From an uncultured Campylobacter sp. (GTDB lineage: Bacteria > Campylobacterota > Campylobacteria > Campylobacterales > Campylobacteraceae), in the NCBI RefSeq assembly GCF_938002845.1, contig NZ_CALKZP010000057.1, positions 51,187 to 115,186 on the forward strand: a stretch of 64,000 bases of DNA, written 5' to 3'. Below, piece after piece: positions 1 through 8,704 of the stretch. Every line of letters begins with the position of its first letter. Position 1 is the first letter of the stretch. The notes beneath the pieces are model-generated. The model did not search any database and was not told the origin of the DNA. It saw nothing but the letters and a program-made list of their open reading frames with translations. The translations under genes were made by a program, and so were the position numbers.

Positions 1-52
1 TAAAAAGGATAAATTCGTCGCAATCGCGACAAATTTAAATTTATCTTTGATT

Positions 53-58
53 TATAAT
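53..58 (+). promoter_or_regulatory. Putative sigma70 -10 box for the first tor pair
   Basis: A perfect TATAAT lies 32 bases before the start codon at 91, in AT-rich DNA as is usual for campylobacter promoters, where the -35 element is weak. A good ribosome binding site (AGAAAGGA, 77-84) follows. Placement of the start site near 65 is inference. Confidence 0.55.
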
Positions 59-90
59 TCGCGTTAAAGATAACCTAGAAAGGATACTTT

Positions 91-657
91 ATGAGGAAAA
101 TTTTTATCTCATTTATCTGTGCGTGTTCGCTTTTTGGCGGCGAGGTAATCTCTAAAACCGCTACGATCTCGCAAGACGGCAAAGCAATCGGCGAGGCTGA
201 AATTTTAACGCCGATCGAGGTGATATCCAGCGATGGCGGCGTTACCAAGATTAAAATTAAAGGCGTCGTGAGCGAAAACTATCAGCTTCAAATCCAAAAA
301 AATATGAAAGAGGCTGAAATTTACGCGATTTTTACGAACGAAGCCGAAGCAAATTTTAAAAAGGGCAAAAAGCTCGAGGACGATTACGGCGAGATTTGGT
401 ATGAGGCGGAGGGGATTTACGAGATCAGTTCGGATGCCGTAGCTAAGGACGCTAAGGCGCTTTATGCGGAGGCAAAGACGAACTACGAGCAGATCTGCTC
501 GGCGTGTCACCGCTTGCATGAGCCAAAGAGCTTCACGGCAAATCAGTGGCCTGCAAATTTGCAAGAGATGATCAATGCAAACTACGTAGCGCTCGAGGGC
601 GACGAGCTAAATTTGATCATAAAATACCTACAACACAACGCAAAAAAACCTGAATGA
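91..657 (+). CDS. Periplasmic monohaem cytochrome c, TorC-like partner of the adjacent molybdoenzyme
   Basis: A 188-residue exported cytochrome. The N-terminus is a short signal peptide (about residues 1-17). A single haem-binding CxxCH lies at C136, C139, H140, near the C-terminus. The N-terminal two thirds is a small beta-type domain with no recognised motif. The family matches the Cj0265c-type cytochromes of campylobacters, which pass electrons to the cognate S-/N-oxide reductase. It ends 13 bases before the molybdoenzyme start, so the two are surely one operon. It is paralogous to the cytochrome at 9397. The start is supported by AGAAAGGA seven bases upstream. The specific electron donor cannot be read from sequence. 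Confidence 0.85.
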   Translation: MRKIFISFICACSLFGGEVISKTATISQDGKAIGEAEILTPIEVISSDGGVTKIKIKGVVSENYQLQIQKNMKEAEIYAIFTNEAEANFKKGKKLEDDYGEIWYEAEGIYEISSDAVAKDAKALYAEAKTNYEQICSACHRLHEPKSFTANQWPANLQEMINANYVALEGDELNLIIKYLQHNAKKPE

Positions 658-670
658 TAAATGAGATCAG

Positions 671-3118
671 ATGAAAAGGCGAGACTTTTTAAAGGCAGGG
701 ATTTTAGGCGCAAGCGCGGCAAGCGCTAGCAGGATCGAGGGGGTTACACAGACGATTTTTGATAACAAAAAGGTATTCGGCGCGAATAGATTCGGCCCTT
801 TTTGGCTAAATTTAAACTCGTCGCAGATCGTTTCGGTAAGCGAATTCGAGGGCGATAAATTTCCAAACACGATGAATTACAGCTTGCCCGATTCCGTGCA
901 GAACGAAAACCGCGTGCTCTATCCGATGGTGCGCAAAAGCTATCTAAAGGCTAAAGGCGCGGCAAAGAGCGAACTGCGCGGCAAAGAGGAGTTCGTGCGC
1001 GTTAGCTGGGACACGGCCCTTGATCTAGCCGCAAAGGCTTTGAAAGAAAATTTCGACAAATACGGCGCCGAGGCGATCTACGGCGAGTGCTACTGGTGGG
1101 GCGGTAGCGGCAAGATCGGCTGGGGACGCACCGTAGCGCACCGAATGCTTAAAATTTTAGGCGGCTACGTAGAGGAAAGCGGCGATTACTCCACCGGCGC
1201 GGGGCTCGTCATCATGCCTCACGTGCTTGGCTCAAGCGCCGTTTACGACGCGCCTACTACGTGGAAAGCGATCGTCAAAAACGCCAAAAACGTCGTATTT
1301 TGGGGCACCGATCCTGTGGTAACCAATCAAATTTCATCCATTCCGCCTACGCACGACGGTTATATCGGCATGCAAGAGCTTAAGAAATCGGGCATCAAAA
1401 CTTATAGCGTAAACGTAATGAGAAACGACACCGCGCGCTACTTTGGCAGCGAAGATATCATTGTGCGCCCGAACACCGACACCGCGCTCATCATCGGTAT
1501 GTGCCATTATCTGTTTACGAACAATCTCTACGATGAGGAATTTATCAAAAAATACACAGTCGGATTTAATAAATTTAAAGCGTATTTTCTAGGCGAGAGC
1601 GATAAAATCGTAAAGGACGCAGCTTGGGCGAGCAAAATTTGCGGGCTTAGCGAGGAGGCTATTGCGAAATTTGCTACGGCGCTTGCAAAGGAGCCGAGCA
1701 CGATCCTGATCGGTCGCGGTTTGCAGCGCGCAGATCACGGCGAGCAGCCTTTCTGGGCGCTAGTGGCGCTTAATGCGATGCTGGGGTATATCGGCAAGGA
1801 GGGTCTCGGCTTTGAATTTAGCCTGGGCTACGGCTCTGCGGGCGCTACGAATAAAGTGGCTCCGATTTTAAAGGGACTTAGCACACGCATAGATGAAAAA
1901 TACGAAAACACGGGCTCTGCGCCTTGGAAAAACGCGAAAAACATCACCATCCCATCCTCTCGCAGCATAGAGGCGCTGGAGCATCCGGGCAAGCAGATCG
2001 ATTATGACGGCACCAAGATCAAGCTGCCGCATATGAGAGTCGCATATATGGCGTGCGGATCGATGTTTACGCGCCATCAGGACGTGAATAATATTGTGAG
2101 GCAGTGGCGCAAATTTGACACCGTCATCACCGCCGAGCCGTACTGGACGAGCACCGCAAAACTTAGCGACATCGTGCTTCCCGTCGCGATCGAGGTCGAG
2201 CGCAACGACATCAACCAAACGGGCGCTACGGGCGAATATATAGTCGCTTACAGACCTGCAATCGAGCCGATGGGCGAGAGCAAGAGCGACTTTTGGATCT
2301 GCGAGCAGATCTGCAAGCGCTGGGGATACGGTGAGGTCTTTAGCGAGGGCAAGGACGAGTTAGGCTGGATGAAAGAATTCTACGCCGATGCCGTAGAGCA
2401 AGCCAAAGGCCTAAATATAACGATGCCTAGCTTCGAAGAATTTTACGACAAAGGCTTCGTGCGCTTTGAAAAGGACGACGAGAGCAGCGCGCTATATACG
2501 CGCCTTGCGGCATTCCGCGAAAATCCCGCCAAAAACCGCCTCGGCACGCCGTCTGGCAAGATCGAGCTTTACTCGCCCGTAATCGCTAAGATGGGCTATG
2601 CCGACTGCCCGCCGATGCCTACTTGGATCGAGCCTAAGGAGTGGCTAGGCGATGCGAAAAAGACGGCGAAGTATCCGATCCACATCGTAAGCCCGCACTC
2701 TCGCTACCGCCTGCACAGCCAGCTAAACAACTCGATCATCAGAAATTTCGCCGAGGTTAGCGGCAGAGAGCCGGTGCTGATAAATCCAAAAGACGCCGAA
2801 GCTCGCGGGCTTGCGAACGGCGACATCGTGCGCGTTTTCAATGACCGCGGCGAAATTTTGGCAGGCGTACTCGTTACCGACATCGTGCCCGAGCGCGTCG
2901 CAGCGATCTGCGAGGGCGCGTGGTACGATCCCGAGGTTTGGGGCGAGAAGAGCCTCTGCCAGCACGGCTGCGTAAACGTGCTTACGTTCGATAAAGGCAC
3001 GTCAAGTCTCGCGCAAAGCAACTCGGCTCACACCGTGCTAGCGCAGATTGAGAAATTTAAAGGGGAGATTAAACCTATAACGGCGTTTTCTAAACCTAAA
3101 ATCCTACAATCTTTGTAG
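671..3118 (+). CDS. Tat-exported molybdopterin oxidoreductase, TorA/BisC-type S-/N-oxide reductase (copy 1)
   Basis: An 815-residue periplasmic bis-MGD enzyme of the DMSO-reductase family. The twin-arginine signal is at residues 3-8 (RRDFLK). No N-terminal [4Fe-4S] cysteine motif is present, as in TorA, DorA and BisC. The motif GDYSTGA places the molybdenum-ligand serine at S174, and a Tyr-Trp-Trp stretch (141-143) sits where the active-site Trp of this clade is found. The expected reaction is reduction of TMAO, DMSO, methionine sulfoxide or biotin sulfoxide, with electrons from the cytochrome just upstream. The Cj0264c-type protein of C. jejuni is the closest family I recognise. It is a paralogue of the enzyme at 10002; substrate differences between the two are not readable. 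Confidence 0.88.
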   Translation: MKRRDFLKAGILGASAASASRIEGVTQTIFDNKKVFGANRFGPFWLNLNSSQIVSVSEFEGDKFPNTMNYSLPDSVQNENRVLYPMVRKSYLKAKGAAKSELRGKEEFVRVSWDTALDLAAKALKENFDKYGAEAIYGECYWWGGSGKIGWGRTVAHRMLKILGGYVEESGDYSTGAGLVIMPHVLGSSAVYDAPTTWKAIVKNAKNVVFWGTDPVVTNQISSIPPTHDGYIGMQELKKSGIKTYSVNVMRNDTARYFGSEDIIVRPNTDTALIIGMCHYLFTNNLYDEEFIKKYTVGFNKFKAYFLGESDKIVKDAAWASKICGLSEEAIAKFATALAKEPSTILIGRGLQRADHGEQPFWALVALNAMLGYIGKEGLGFEFSLGYGSAGATNKVAPILKGLSTRIDEKYENTGSAPWKNAKNITIPSSRSIEALEHPGKQIDYDGTKIKLPHMRVAYMACGSMFTRHQDVNNIVRQWRKFDTVITAEPYWTSTAKLSDIVLPVAIEVERNDINQTGATGEYIVAYRPAIEPMGESKSDFWICEQICKRWGYGEVFSEGKDELGWMKEFYADAVEQAKGLNITMPSFEEFYDKGFVRFEKDDESSALYTRLAAFRENPAKNRLGTPSGKIELYSPVIAKMGYADCPPMPTWIEPKEWLGDAKKTAKYPIHIVSPHSRYRLHSQLNNSIIRNFAEVSGREPVLINPKDAEARGLANGDIVRVFNDRGEILAGVLVTDIVPERVAAICEGAWYDPEVWGEKSLCQHGCVNVLTFDKGTSSLAQSNSAHTVLAQIEKFKGEIKPITAFSKPKILQSL

Positions 3119-3127
3119 CGCGTCGTC

Positions 3128-3230
3128 TCGCGAGTGCTTTTGAGAGAGATTTGAAATTTTAAGTCTGCGGCAGACTACTTGTCTAGCCTTGACTTAAAAT
3201 TTCTGCACAACTCTCAAAATCATCTCGCGA
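3128..3230. repeat. Long imperfect inverted repeat downstream of torA copy 1
   Basis: Arms at 3128-3165 and 3191-3230 are nearly self-complementary over about 38 bases. Perfect outer (TCGCGAG), middle (TTTTGAGAG) and inner (GAAATTTTAAGTC) blocks are separated by small mismatches. The loop carries its own hairpin (GTCTGC/GCAGAC, 3163-3175). It starts ten bases after the torA stop, so a transcription terminator or mRNA-stabilising structure is plausible. No T-run follows, so it is not a classical terminator. Confidence 0.6.
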
Positions 3231-3375
3231 TACTTCCGCTTGTCTTTTTGTGCTCAAATTTGGTGAAAATTTGAGCACAATTTGCTTCTTTTGTGTGCGT
3301 CAAATTTGAATGTAAATTTTGCTCAGGTTAAAAACTCTGCTAAAATTCGCTCAAATTTAACCCAAAGGTCGCGCC

Positions 3376-4092
3376 ATGCAAATCCCGAATTTGATCCGAA
3401 ATTTTATCCGCAAACGCATCGTTTCAGAGTCCATTTTGCTGCCGTTTTTCTATCCCGATGAGGGCGAGTTTGAGAGTTTTCAGGACGGATATAGGCTCGC
3501 TAGCCGCAAAACTGGCGAGGAGCTAGCAGACGACGCACCAGGGCAGTGGCGAAAGAGCTGGCGGGTCATCGCGCGTAACGGCATGGACGATCCGTTTTTC
3601 GTGGATTTTGCCCTCGGGGACGCCTCGCCGGTGTATTTTGCCTATCACGGCGCGGGCTCGTGGGAGCCGATAAAGGTCGCGGACGATATCGTTAAATTTG
3701 AAGCAATTTTAACCGCACTTGTCGCGCTTAAAGCGCCTTGCTCGCTTGAAGCGATCGCGCCGCTTACTGATTTAAACAACGAATTTTACCGCGAGCTGGC
3801 GGACGACTACGCGCGGGAAGACGAAGTGCGCGAGGAGCCCAAATATAAATATTCCAGCGTTTTTACCCTGGACTTGGGTGCCGATAAGGTAAAAACGCTC
3901 GTGTTTTTAAAGAAATTTTTTGACGACGAAAGCTTTGCAGTGACCAAAGAGAGGGCGCAAAATTTGCCGCTTTGCGTATTTAGCGGCATAGAGGAGTCAG
4001 CGCTAGCGCTACAAGACAAACTTGCCTCACTCGGAGTTAAATTTTACGCGCGGGAGATCTCTTTTAGCGAATTTATCGCGCGGAGTGACTAA
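3376..4092 (+). CDS. SMI1/KNR4 (SUKH)-like protein
   Basis: A 238-residue cytoplasmic protein without signal or membrane segments. The pattern around residues 55-90 (WRKSWRVIA, DPFFVDF, VYFAYHGAGSW) resembles SMI1/KNR4 (SUKH) proteins, many of which are immunity proteins of toxin systems or general stress proteins. The C-terminal third (about 165-238) looks like a separate alpha/beta segment, with no family I recognise. No toxin gene is adjacent, so it stands alone as a monocistronic gene followed by a perfect dyad. The function is unknown; the family assignment is by pattern only. Confidence 0.6.
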   Translation: MQIPNLIRNFIRKRIVSESILLPFFYPDEGEFESFQDGYRLASRKTGEELADDAPGQWRKSWRVIARNGMDDPFFVDFALGDASPVYFAYHGAGSWEPIKVADDIVKFEAILTALVALKAPCSLEAIAPLTDLNNEFYRELADDYAREDEVREEPKYKYSSVFTLDLGADKVKTLVFLKKFFDDESFAVTKERAQNLPLCVFSGIEESALALQDKLASLGVKFYAREISFSEFIARSD

Positions 4093-4120
4093 GCGAGCAA
4101 ATTTAAAATTTCAACTCCCG

Positions 4121-4149
4121 CTGCTGCTAAATTTAAAATTTAGCAGCAG
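4121..4149 (+). terminator. Perfect 29-base dyad after the SUKH-like gene
   Basis: Two perfect 14-base arms (CTGCTGCTAAATTT and its complement) flank one central base, 28 bases after the stop at 4092. The AT-rich core gives A/U-rich tracts in the stem. It could serve as a terminator between the convergent genes, but no separate T-run follows. Confidence 0.5.
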
Positions 4150-4268
4150 GCGATCCTATTAAATTTCGTGCTCGTTCGCTTGATATCGCAGTGCGTTAAT
4201 AGCTTTGCGTACGCTGGAGCGAAAATTAAAGCGTAAAATCAAAATGTAAAATTGAAGTGGATTTTAAG

Positions 4269-4301
4269 CGCCCTACTTCGTTTTTTACTTGCAGTAGGGC
4301 G
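4269..4301. repeat. Nine-base inverted repeat between convergent genes
   Basis: CGCCCTACT (4269-4277) and AGTAGGGCG (4293-4301) are perfectly complementary around a 15-base loop that contains a T-run. It lies 67 bases downstream of the tpx stop on the minus strand and may terminate tpx transcription. Confidence 0.45.
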
Positions 4302-4367
4302 AATTTGCTTAAAGTAGTGAACTAAAGCGAGGCGAAAATTATCCAAACCTTGGATCTGTTATCTTGC

Positions 4368-4892
4368 TCAGTTAGAGCAGCTGTTGCGAGCGACGAGCTC
4401 TGCAAAATCTAGGGCTGCGTCGTAGTCGGGCTCAGAGGCTATGTCGCTTACGAGCTCTTTATAAACCACAACGCCTGCGGTATCTATGACGAAGATTGCT
4501 CTGGCACTGAGACCTGCTAATGCGCCGCTGGCGATGAGGGTGCCGTAGCGGCGGCAAAATTCCTTATCGCGGAAATCGCTTGCAACGCGTAGATTTTTGA
4601 TCCCCTCAGTCGTACAAAACCTCCCCATCGCAAACGGTAAATCCATCGAAACGACGATTACTTCAGTGTTAGGAAGCGATGCGGCGCGCTCGTTGAACTT
4701 ACGTGCCTCCGTCGCGCAGACGGGCGTATCTAGCGATGGCACAGCGACGATGATTTGCACGTGCTTGCCGCTAGCGATCTCAATTTCGCTTAGATCTTGA
4801 GCTACTAAGCGCACTTGCGGCGCGCGATCGCCTAGATTTATCTCTTGCCCGCTTAGCTCTACAGGCTTTCCTTGAAATGTTACTTTTGACAT
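4368..4892 (-). CDS. tpx: Thiol peroxidase Tpx
   Basis: A 174-residue atypical 2-Cys peroxiredoxin that reduces hydrogen peroxide and alkyl hydroperoxides with thioredoxin as reductant. The peroxidatic cysteine sits in the hallmark motif PSLDTPVCATEARKFN, and a second cysteine in GRFCTTEGIKN matches the resolving position. Length is close to the family norm (165-175). AAAGGA lies just upstream of the start. It is divergent from the TM2-domain gene at 4982 with an 89-base shared spacer and has no operon partner. Confidence 0.93.
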   Translation of the reverse strand: MSKVTFQGKPVELSGQEINLGDRAPQVRLVAQDLSEIEIASGKHVQIIVAVPSLDTPVCATEARKFNERAASLPNTEVIVVSMDLPFAMGRFCTTEGIKNLRVASDFRDKEFCRRYGTLIASGALAGLSARAIFVIDTAGVVVYKELVSDIASEPDYDAALDFAELVARNSCSN

Positions 4893-4981
4893 TTTTGTCC
4901 TTTGTTTTGAATTTGTAGCGGCGAATATACAAAAATTCCTTAAATTTCAGGTAAAATTGCTTTAAAAATCAAGGAGAGCAG

Positions 4982-6460
4982 ATGGGCGAAGATATTTGGG
5001 GCAGCAGCAGCAATCCTGCATCGCTAGCCAGTATAAGACGTAAAAGCGGCGAAGAAAAAAAGCCCCTGGATGAGAAACCACAGGAGCAATCTGAGAATTT
5101 AGATTTAGCGCAAGAAGAACTTGCGGCGGATGATACTAGCGAGCAAAATTCTGCGGCTCAGAATTCTATAGAGCAAAATTCCACTTCCATAAGGCAAAAT
5201 TTTACTCCACAGAATTCTGCGGAGCAAAATTTAGCTTTTGCAGCTCAAGGCCTAGATGAAGAAAATTCTATTTTGCGAGATTCTGCCGCTACAGGCTCTA
5301 GCGAGCAAGATTCTAACGCTAAAAGTTTGAATTCTACCGAAAATGCTGCGAACTCGCAGAATTTTGTGGAGCAAAATTCCACTTGGCAAAATTCAGCTTC
5401 CTCAAATTCCGATAGAATTAGCTCTACACAAAGCTCAGCTAAGGTTTACGATCTAAATAAAGCCTACGTATTTTATATGTTCCTAGGGCCTTTCGGTGCG
5501 CATAGATTTTATCTTGGGCGTATAATCTCCGCGATTTTTCAGCTTTTAGGCGGGCTGCCATTTCTCATCTGGCTTTTTTTAGTAGTGGTTGCTGTCATGT
5601 GGACGAGTATAGAAGGTAACGAGCTGTTGGCGCTTGTAAACTCATCTCGTCCGGATTTGGGCGTGCAAGCATCAGACCTAAAGGATATAGAACAGGGCTT
5701 TTTTCATTTTATGGTTATTTTTTCGGTGCCTAATGTTTTGTTTTTAATCTGGCTTATTAGCGACTTTTTTAGGTTGCCTGATATGGTGCGAAAGCTAAAT
5801 GTATCCGTAGGCGCGGGAGCAATCCTGTATGTTTATGCGGATGACGCTAAAGAGCAGAGCGAAAATCTATCTACTGCCAAAACTACCCTTTACATAGCGT
5901 TTGGGCTTGAGGCGTTAAATGCGGTAGGCAGATATATCAAGAATATAGATAAAGTGGGTGCGTTGGAGGGCGTCGGACTTATATCTATGATATGCCTAGC
6001 TGTAGGGTTATATTTTTTAGCGCGGGCAATACGCAGCACGGATCTGCTATCAAACGCCGTGCTAGTCGGGGTTTCCTCGGCTATAAGCGCAGTAAGCACT
6101 ATATTTGTAGGATTTGAATTGTTTAAACCATCAGTTTTTATGATAAGCATTTCTTGCGTATGCACAGCGGTATATCTGATCTATCAGCTGCTAGTTAGTA
6201 AAGAGCTTTATGATTGTAGCGGAGAGAAAAACTATCTAAGAGCGTTTTATGTTATTGCAGCTACGGAGATAGTAACTCTAGTCTTGATAGCGCTTGACTC
6301 GCAGCTTTTTGCCTTAGTATTTGCCATAGGGTGGTTAGCTTCGGTAGTTCTAAATGTTTCGGCGGTTTATGGCACTAGGGAGGTTACTGCCTCAAAAGGC
6401 GGCTACGGCCTAGTGCATCTGGCGCATCACGTAAAGCAGATGAACGGACGGGAGTTTTAG
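4982..6460 (+). CDS. TM2-domain membrane protein with N/Q/S-rich N-terminal region
   Basis: A 492-residue predicted inner-membrane protein. Residues 1-155 are low-complexity, with many QNS, QNF and EQNS tripeptides encoded by repeated CAAAATTCT or CAGAATTCT blocks. A TM2 motif starts near residue 160 (FLGPFGAHRFYLGR). Several hydrophobic helices follow across 190-470, so the protein spans the membrane perhaps seven to nine times. TM2 domains are found in many bacterial membrane proteins, but no biochemical role can be assigned. RBS AAGGAG precedes the start. A DUF805 membrane gene follows after 60 bases and may be cotranscribed. The N-terminal repeat region is the odd part (see findings). Confidence 0.75.
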   Translation: MGEDIWGSSSNPASLASIRRKSGEEKKPLDEKPQEQSENLDLAQEELAADDTSEQNSAAQNSIEQNSTSIRQNFTPQNSAEQNLAFAAQGLDEENSILRDSAATGSSEQDSNAKSLNSTENAANSQNFVEQNSTWQNSASSNSDRISSTQSSAKVYDLNKAYVFYMFLGPFGAHRFYLGRIISAIFQLLGGLPFLIWLFLVVVAVMWTSIEGNELLALVNSSRPDLGVQASDLKDIEQGFFHFMVIFSVPNVLFLIWLISDFFRLPDMVRKLNVSVGAGAILYVYADDAKEQSENLSTAKTTLYIAFGLEALNAVGRYIKNIDKVGALEGVGLISMICLAVGLYFLARAIRSTDLLSNAVLVGVSSAISAVSTIFVGFELFKPSVFMISISCVCTAVYLIYQLLVSKELYDCSGEKNYLRAFYVIAATEIVTLVLIALDSQLFALVFAIGWLASVVLNVSAVYGTREVTASKGGYGLVHLAHHVKQMNGREF

Positions 6461-6520
6461 GTATTTAAATTTAAGGGGCGATTAGTATAATCCTATATTA
6501 TTTTAAAAAAGGAGTTTTAA

Positions 6521-6964
6521 ATGACTTTTATGGAGTCTGTGCAAACTTGCGTAAAGCAAAAATACGCCGCATTTAGCGGGCGAGCATCGAGGTCGGAGTA
6601 CTGGTGGTTTTTTCTATTTACCGTGCTTGGCGGGATTGTTTTGAGCTTGATAGATGGCGTTTTAGGCACTACGATAGGGTATAATCAAATAATAGCCGGC
6701 AAAATCGTCCATCAAGAAATCGGCATTATAGATGCGCTTTTTCAGCTAGCTATGCTCGTGCCAGCCATTGCTGTATCGGTCAGGCGACTACATGACACCG
6801 ATAGAAGCGGCTGGTTTTTTCTGCTTATTTTAACGCCGATCGTGGGTGCTTTTTTCGGCGATATCGGGCTTTTGGTATCATTTGTGGGTTGGATAGTGCT
6901 GCTTGTATTTTTCGTGCAGCGTGGCGATAGCGGGTCCAATCGCTTCGGATACGATCCGCTATGA
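6521..6964 (+). CDS. DUF805 family membrane protein
   Basis: A 147-residue small integral membrane protein with three to four hydrophobic helices. The family signature is clear: FSGRASRSEYWWFFLF near residue 19, then VRRLHDTDRSGWFFL around 88-102. DUF805 proteins are widespread and of unknown function. AAAAAGGAG lies eight bases before the start. It sits 60 bases after the TM2 gene in the same direction. Confidence 0.85.
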   Translation: MTFMESVQTCVKQKYAAFSGRASRSEYWWFFLFTVLGGIVLSLIDGVLGTTIGYNQIIAGKIVHQEIGIIDALFQLAMLVPAIAVSVRRLHDTDRSGWFFLLILTPIVGAFFGDIGLLVSFVGWIVLLVFFVQRGDSGSNRFGYDPL

Positions 6965-7180
6965 TAAAGCTCTAAACTTTGCGGAATTTTAGAATTCTAA
7001 AATTCCGTGCAGATAAAATTCTTTGTATTATCACTTAAAATTCTATGCATAAGCACTTTGTAGCGCTAAATTTTTCTTAGAATAAGCTTTTCAAATCCTC
7101 TTTAATTGATTGCCATTATCTGTAACTTAGAATTTTTATATTATAATGACGCTCAAAATTTTATTTTAGAAAGGATGAAA

Positions 7181-7693
7181 ATGAAAGAGAGAATCGAGGC
7201 GCTGTTCGCGCAAAACCCTAAAATTTCGATCGCGCAGATCTGCAAAGAGCTCGGCGCCAAGGAGATCGACGTACTGCTAAACCTGCCCGAGCGCTTCGGA
7301 AAGAGCGCGGGCGGCGATAAATTCGGCGAGGTCATTAGGGAGCTTGAGAGTTGGGGCGAGGTGCTTTTCGTAAAAAATACGCCGAGCTTCATCATCGAGT
7401 TTAAAACTAAGATCCCAAGCGGCAAGAGCGCGCAGGGATATTATAATTTCGGCATGGGCGCAAACGGCGATGAGGCGCATGGGCTGGGCATTTTGGGGGG
7501 TCATCTAAAGACGGATGAGATCGATAAGATTATCCTCGTGACGCAGACTTTTATGGGGATGCTCTCGAAATTCGTGGGCTTTTACGACAAAGCGGGCGAG
7601 AATATCTTTAAAATTTACGTCTCGCGCGACGAGAAAGGACAGCTGCTAGCCGAGCAAGACGCGAAATTTGAAGCGCTAAAAGCCGCGATTTAG
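7181..7693 (+). CDS. hutX: HutX/ChuX-type intracellular haem-binding protein
   Basis: A 170-residue cytoplasmic protein of the HutX/HugX/ChuX family, which binds haem after uptake and hands it to a haem-degrading enzyme. Recognisable stretches are SWGEVLFVKNTPSFIIEFK and SAQGYYNFGMGANGDEAHGL, with the FVGFYDKAGENIFKIYV end. I prefer the start at 7181, because AGAAAGG (7168-7174) is then six bases upstream; an in-frame ATG at 7175 abuts that site. A longer frame to 7106 lacks a binding site. No haem receptor, TonB or HutZ gene is next to it. A G6 run near 7495 is too short to expect phase variation. Confidence 0.82.
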   Translation: MKERIEALFAQNPKISIAQICKELGAKEIDVLLNLPERFGKSAGGDKFGEVIRELESWGEVLFVKNTPSFIIEFKTKIPSGKSAQGYYNFGMGANGDEAHGLGILGGHLKTDEIDKIILVTQTFMGMLSKFVGFYDKAGENIFKIYVSRDEKGQLLAEQDAKFEALKAAI

Positions 7694-7744
7694 CGCCTCG
7701 CTTAAAATCGTCCTTGCCCCCGCTGCCTGCGCATAGCCTGCTTG

Positions 7745-7931
7745 AGCTTTAAAGCTCTACGGGGCGCCAACCAAGGCGCTTTAAGCTAGCCAATAAGCTT
7801 TCGGGCAAAATTTTAAATTATCGTTGATGATGAAATTCCAAACTCACCTCGTCGCTATTTCGTGTCTTAAGGGCGTTTGGAATTTCACTAGCCCGGGCTA
7901 GCGTCTGCCTTATCTGAAGCGGAATTTTGCC
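7745..7931. repeat. Cluster of nested palindromes between convergent genes
   Basis: Within 190 bases are a perfect 14-base palindrome (GAGCTTTAAAGCTC, 7745-7758), a perfect 13-base inverted repeat (7831-7843 with 7875-7887, loop 31), another 14-base palindrome (CTAGCCCGGGCTAG, 7888-7901), and outer arms GGCAAAATT/AATTTTGCC (7804-7812, 7923-7931). No gene is present in 7694-7963. The element could terminate transcription from both sides or be a small non-autonomous repeat. Confidence 0.55.
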
Positions 7932-7963
7932 GCCTCAAATGGATAGCCCTTTCAAATTTTCTC

Positions 7964-8398
7964 TCAACAATTTACTACTAAATTTTCAAAAATTTTATTT
8001 ATATTGTCTTTGTACTGCTTATCGTCAAACTCTAAATTATTATTCGCAATCTTCCGCCCGGTAATATCTCCGAGCTCTATAAGATATTGCTTGAACTTTT
8101 CTAAAAATTTATCTACGTTCGCCTTTTTGTCGGAGCTCCACTCATCCGAGCTAAAATGAATATACGCGATAATTTTTTTGCTTTTAAAATAATATTTCGG
8201 CTGATAAATTCCAGATTTGGGAAAATAACTCGATACTTCTCCGCTCAAACAAAGGCAAATATCGATCTTTTGCAGCGAGCGTATTTTAAAATCGCTAAAA
8301 ATACTTTTAATCTCTTGCCTTACCGCCCTTATAATATCCGACATATAGATCGGCACATCGTCCACCCCGCCGATAACGGCATTTATGTTAAATTTCAT
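7964..8398 (-). CDS. Small cytoplasmic protein, possible immunity protein
   Basis: A 144-residue protein without signal peptide or membrane segment. It starts with a strand-rich MKFNINAVIGGVDD and ends in lysine-rich helices. Base composition is AT-richer than its neighbours. I cannot place it in a named family. Compact alpha/beta build, AT-rich DNA and a decayed coding fragment directly upstream on the same strand (stop at 8413, 14 bases before this start) resemble a toxin-tail plus immunity-gene arrangement, but that is inference. A GC-rich GGGCGG stretch acts as the only visible ribosome binding site. Confidence 0.5.
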   Translation of the reverse strand: MKFNINAVIGGVDDVPIYMSDIIRAVRQEIKSIFSDFKIRSLQKIDICLCLSGEVSSYFPKSGIYQPKYYFKSKKIIAYIHFSSDEWSSDKKANVDKFLEKFKQYLIELGDITGRKIANNNLEFDDKQYKDNINKIFENLVVNC

Positions 8399-8412
8399 AT
8401 AGCGCCCCGCCC

Positions 8413-8540
8413 TTAAATTATAAAGTGATATTCTTCAAAATTTCGGCTCATTATATCATCTTCATAATATTTATCGAGCATCGGAGTTTCGAGGGTTTTA
8501 AAATCGGCATATTTTTTATCAAAACAGAGCCGAATAAAGA
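8413..8540 (-). pseudogene. C-terminal coding remnant upstream of the possible immunity gene
   Basis: Reading the minus strand, about 42 open codons end at a TAA at 8413-8415 (tail ...KTLETPMLDKYYEDD...SRNFEEYHFII). There is no start codon with a binding site, and stops precede it near 8540. Amino-acid composition looks like true protein. It probably is the last part of a lost gene, possibly the C-terminus of a toxin whose immunity gene survives next door. No family is recognised. Confidence 0.35.
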
Positions 8541-8704
8541 TAAAATTTTATAAAATCTATCATTTTAATTTCATATCTCAAAAACTTTCCGCCGCCACGC
8601 AAGGAGCGTCAAATTTTAAAATTGAAATCTTATACGTGAAGCTTAAAGCTCATAAAACTCCGATATTTAGGGCAATACGGACCTAAATTTTTATCTTTTA
8701 CTGC

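Noticed and set aside
7106..7180. Upstream extension of hutX
   Set aside because: No ribosome binding site before 7106, and a strong one lies before 7181; the extension has no family match.
7490..7502. G6 tract in hutX, and a similar G6 in moaC, as phase-variable repeats
   Set aside because: Contingency tracts in campylobacters are usually eight or more Gs; both genes are in frame and housekeeping-like.
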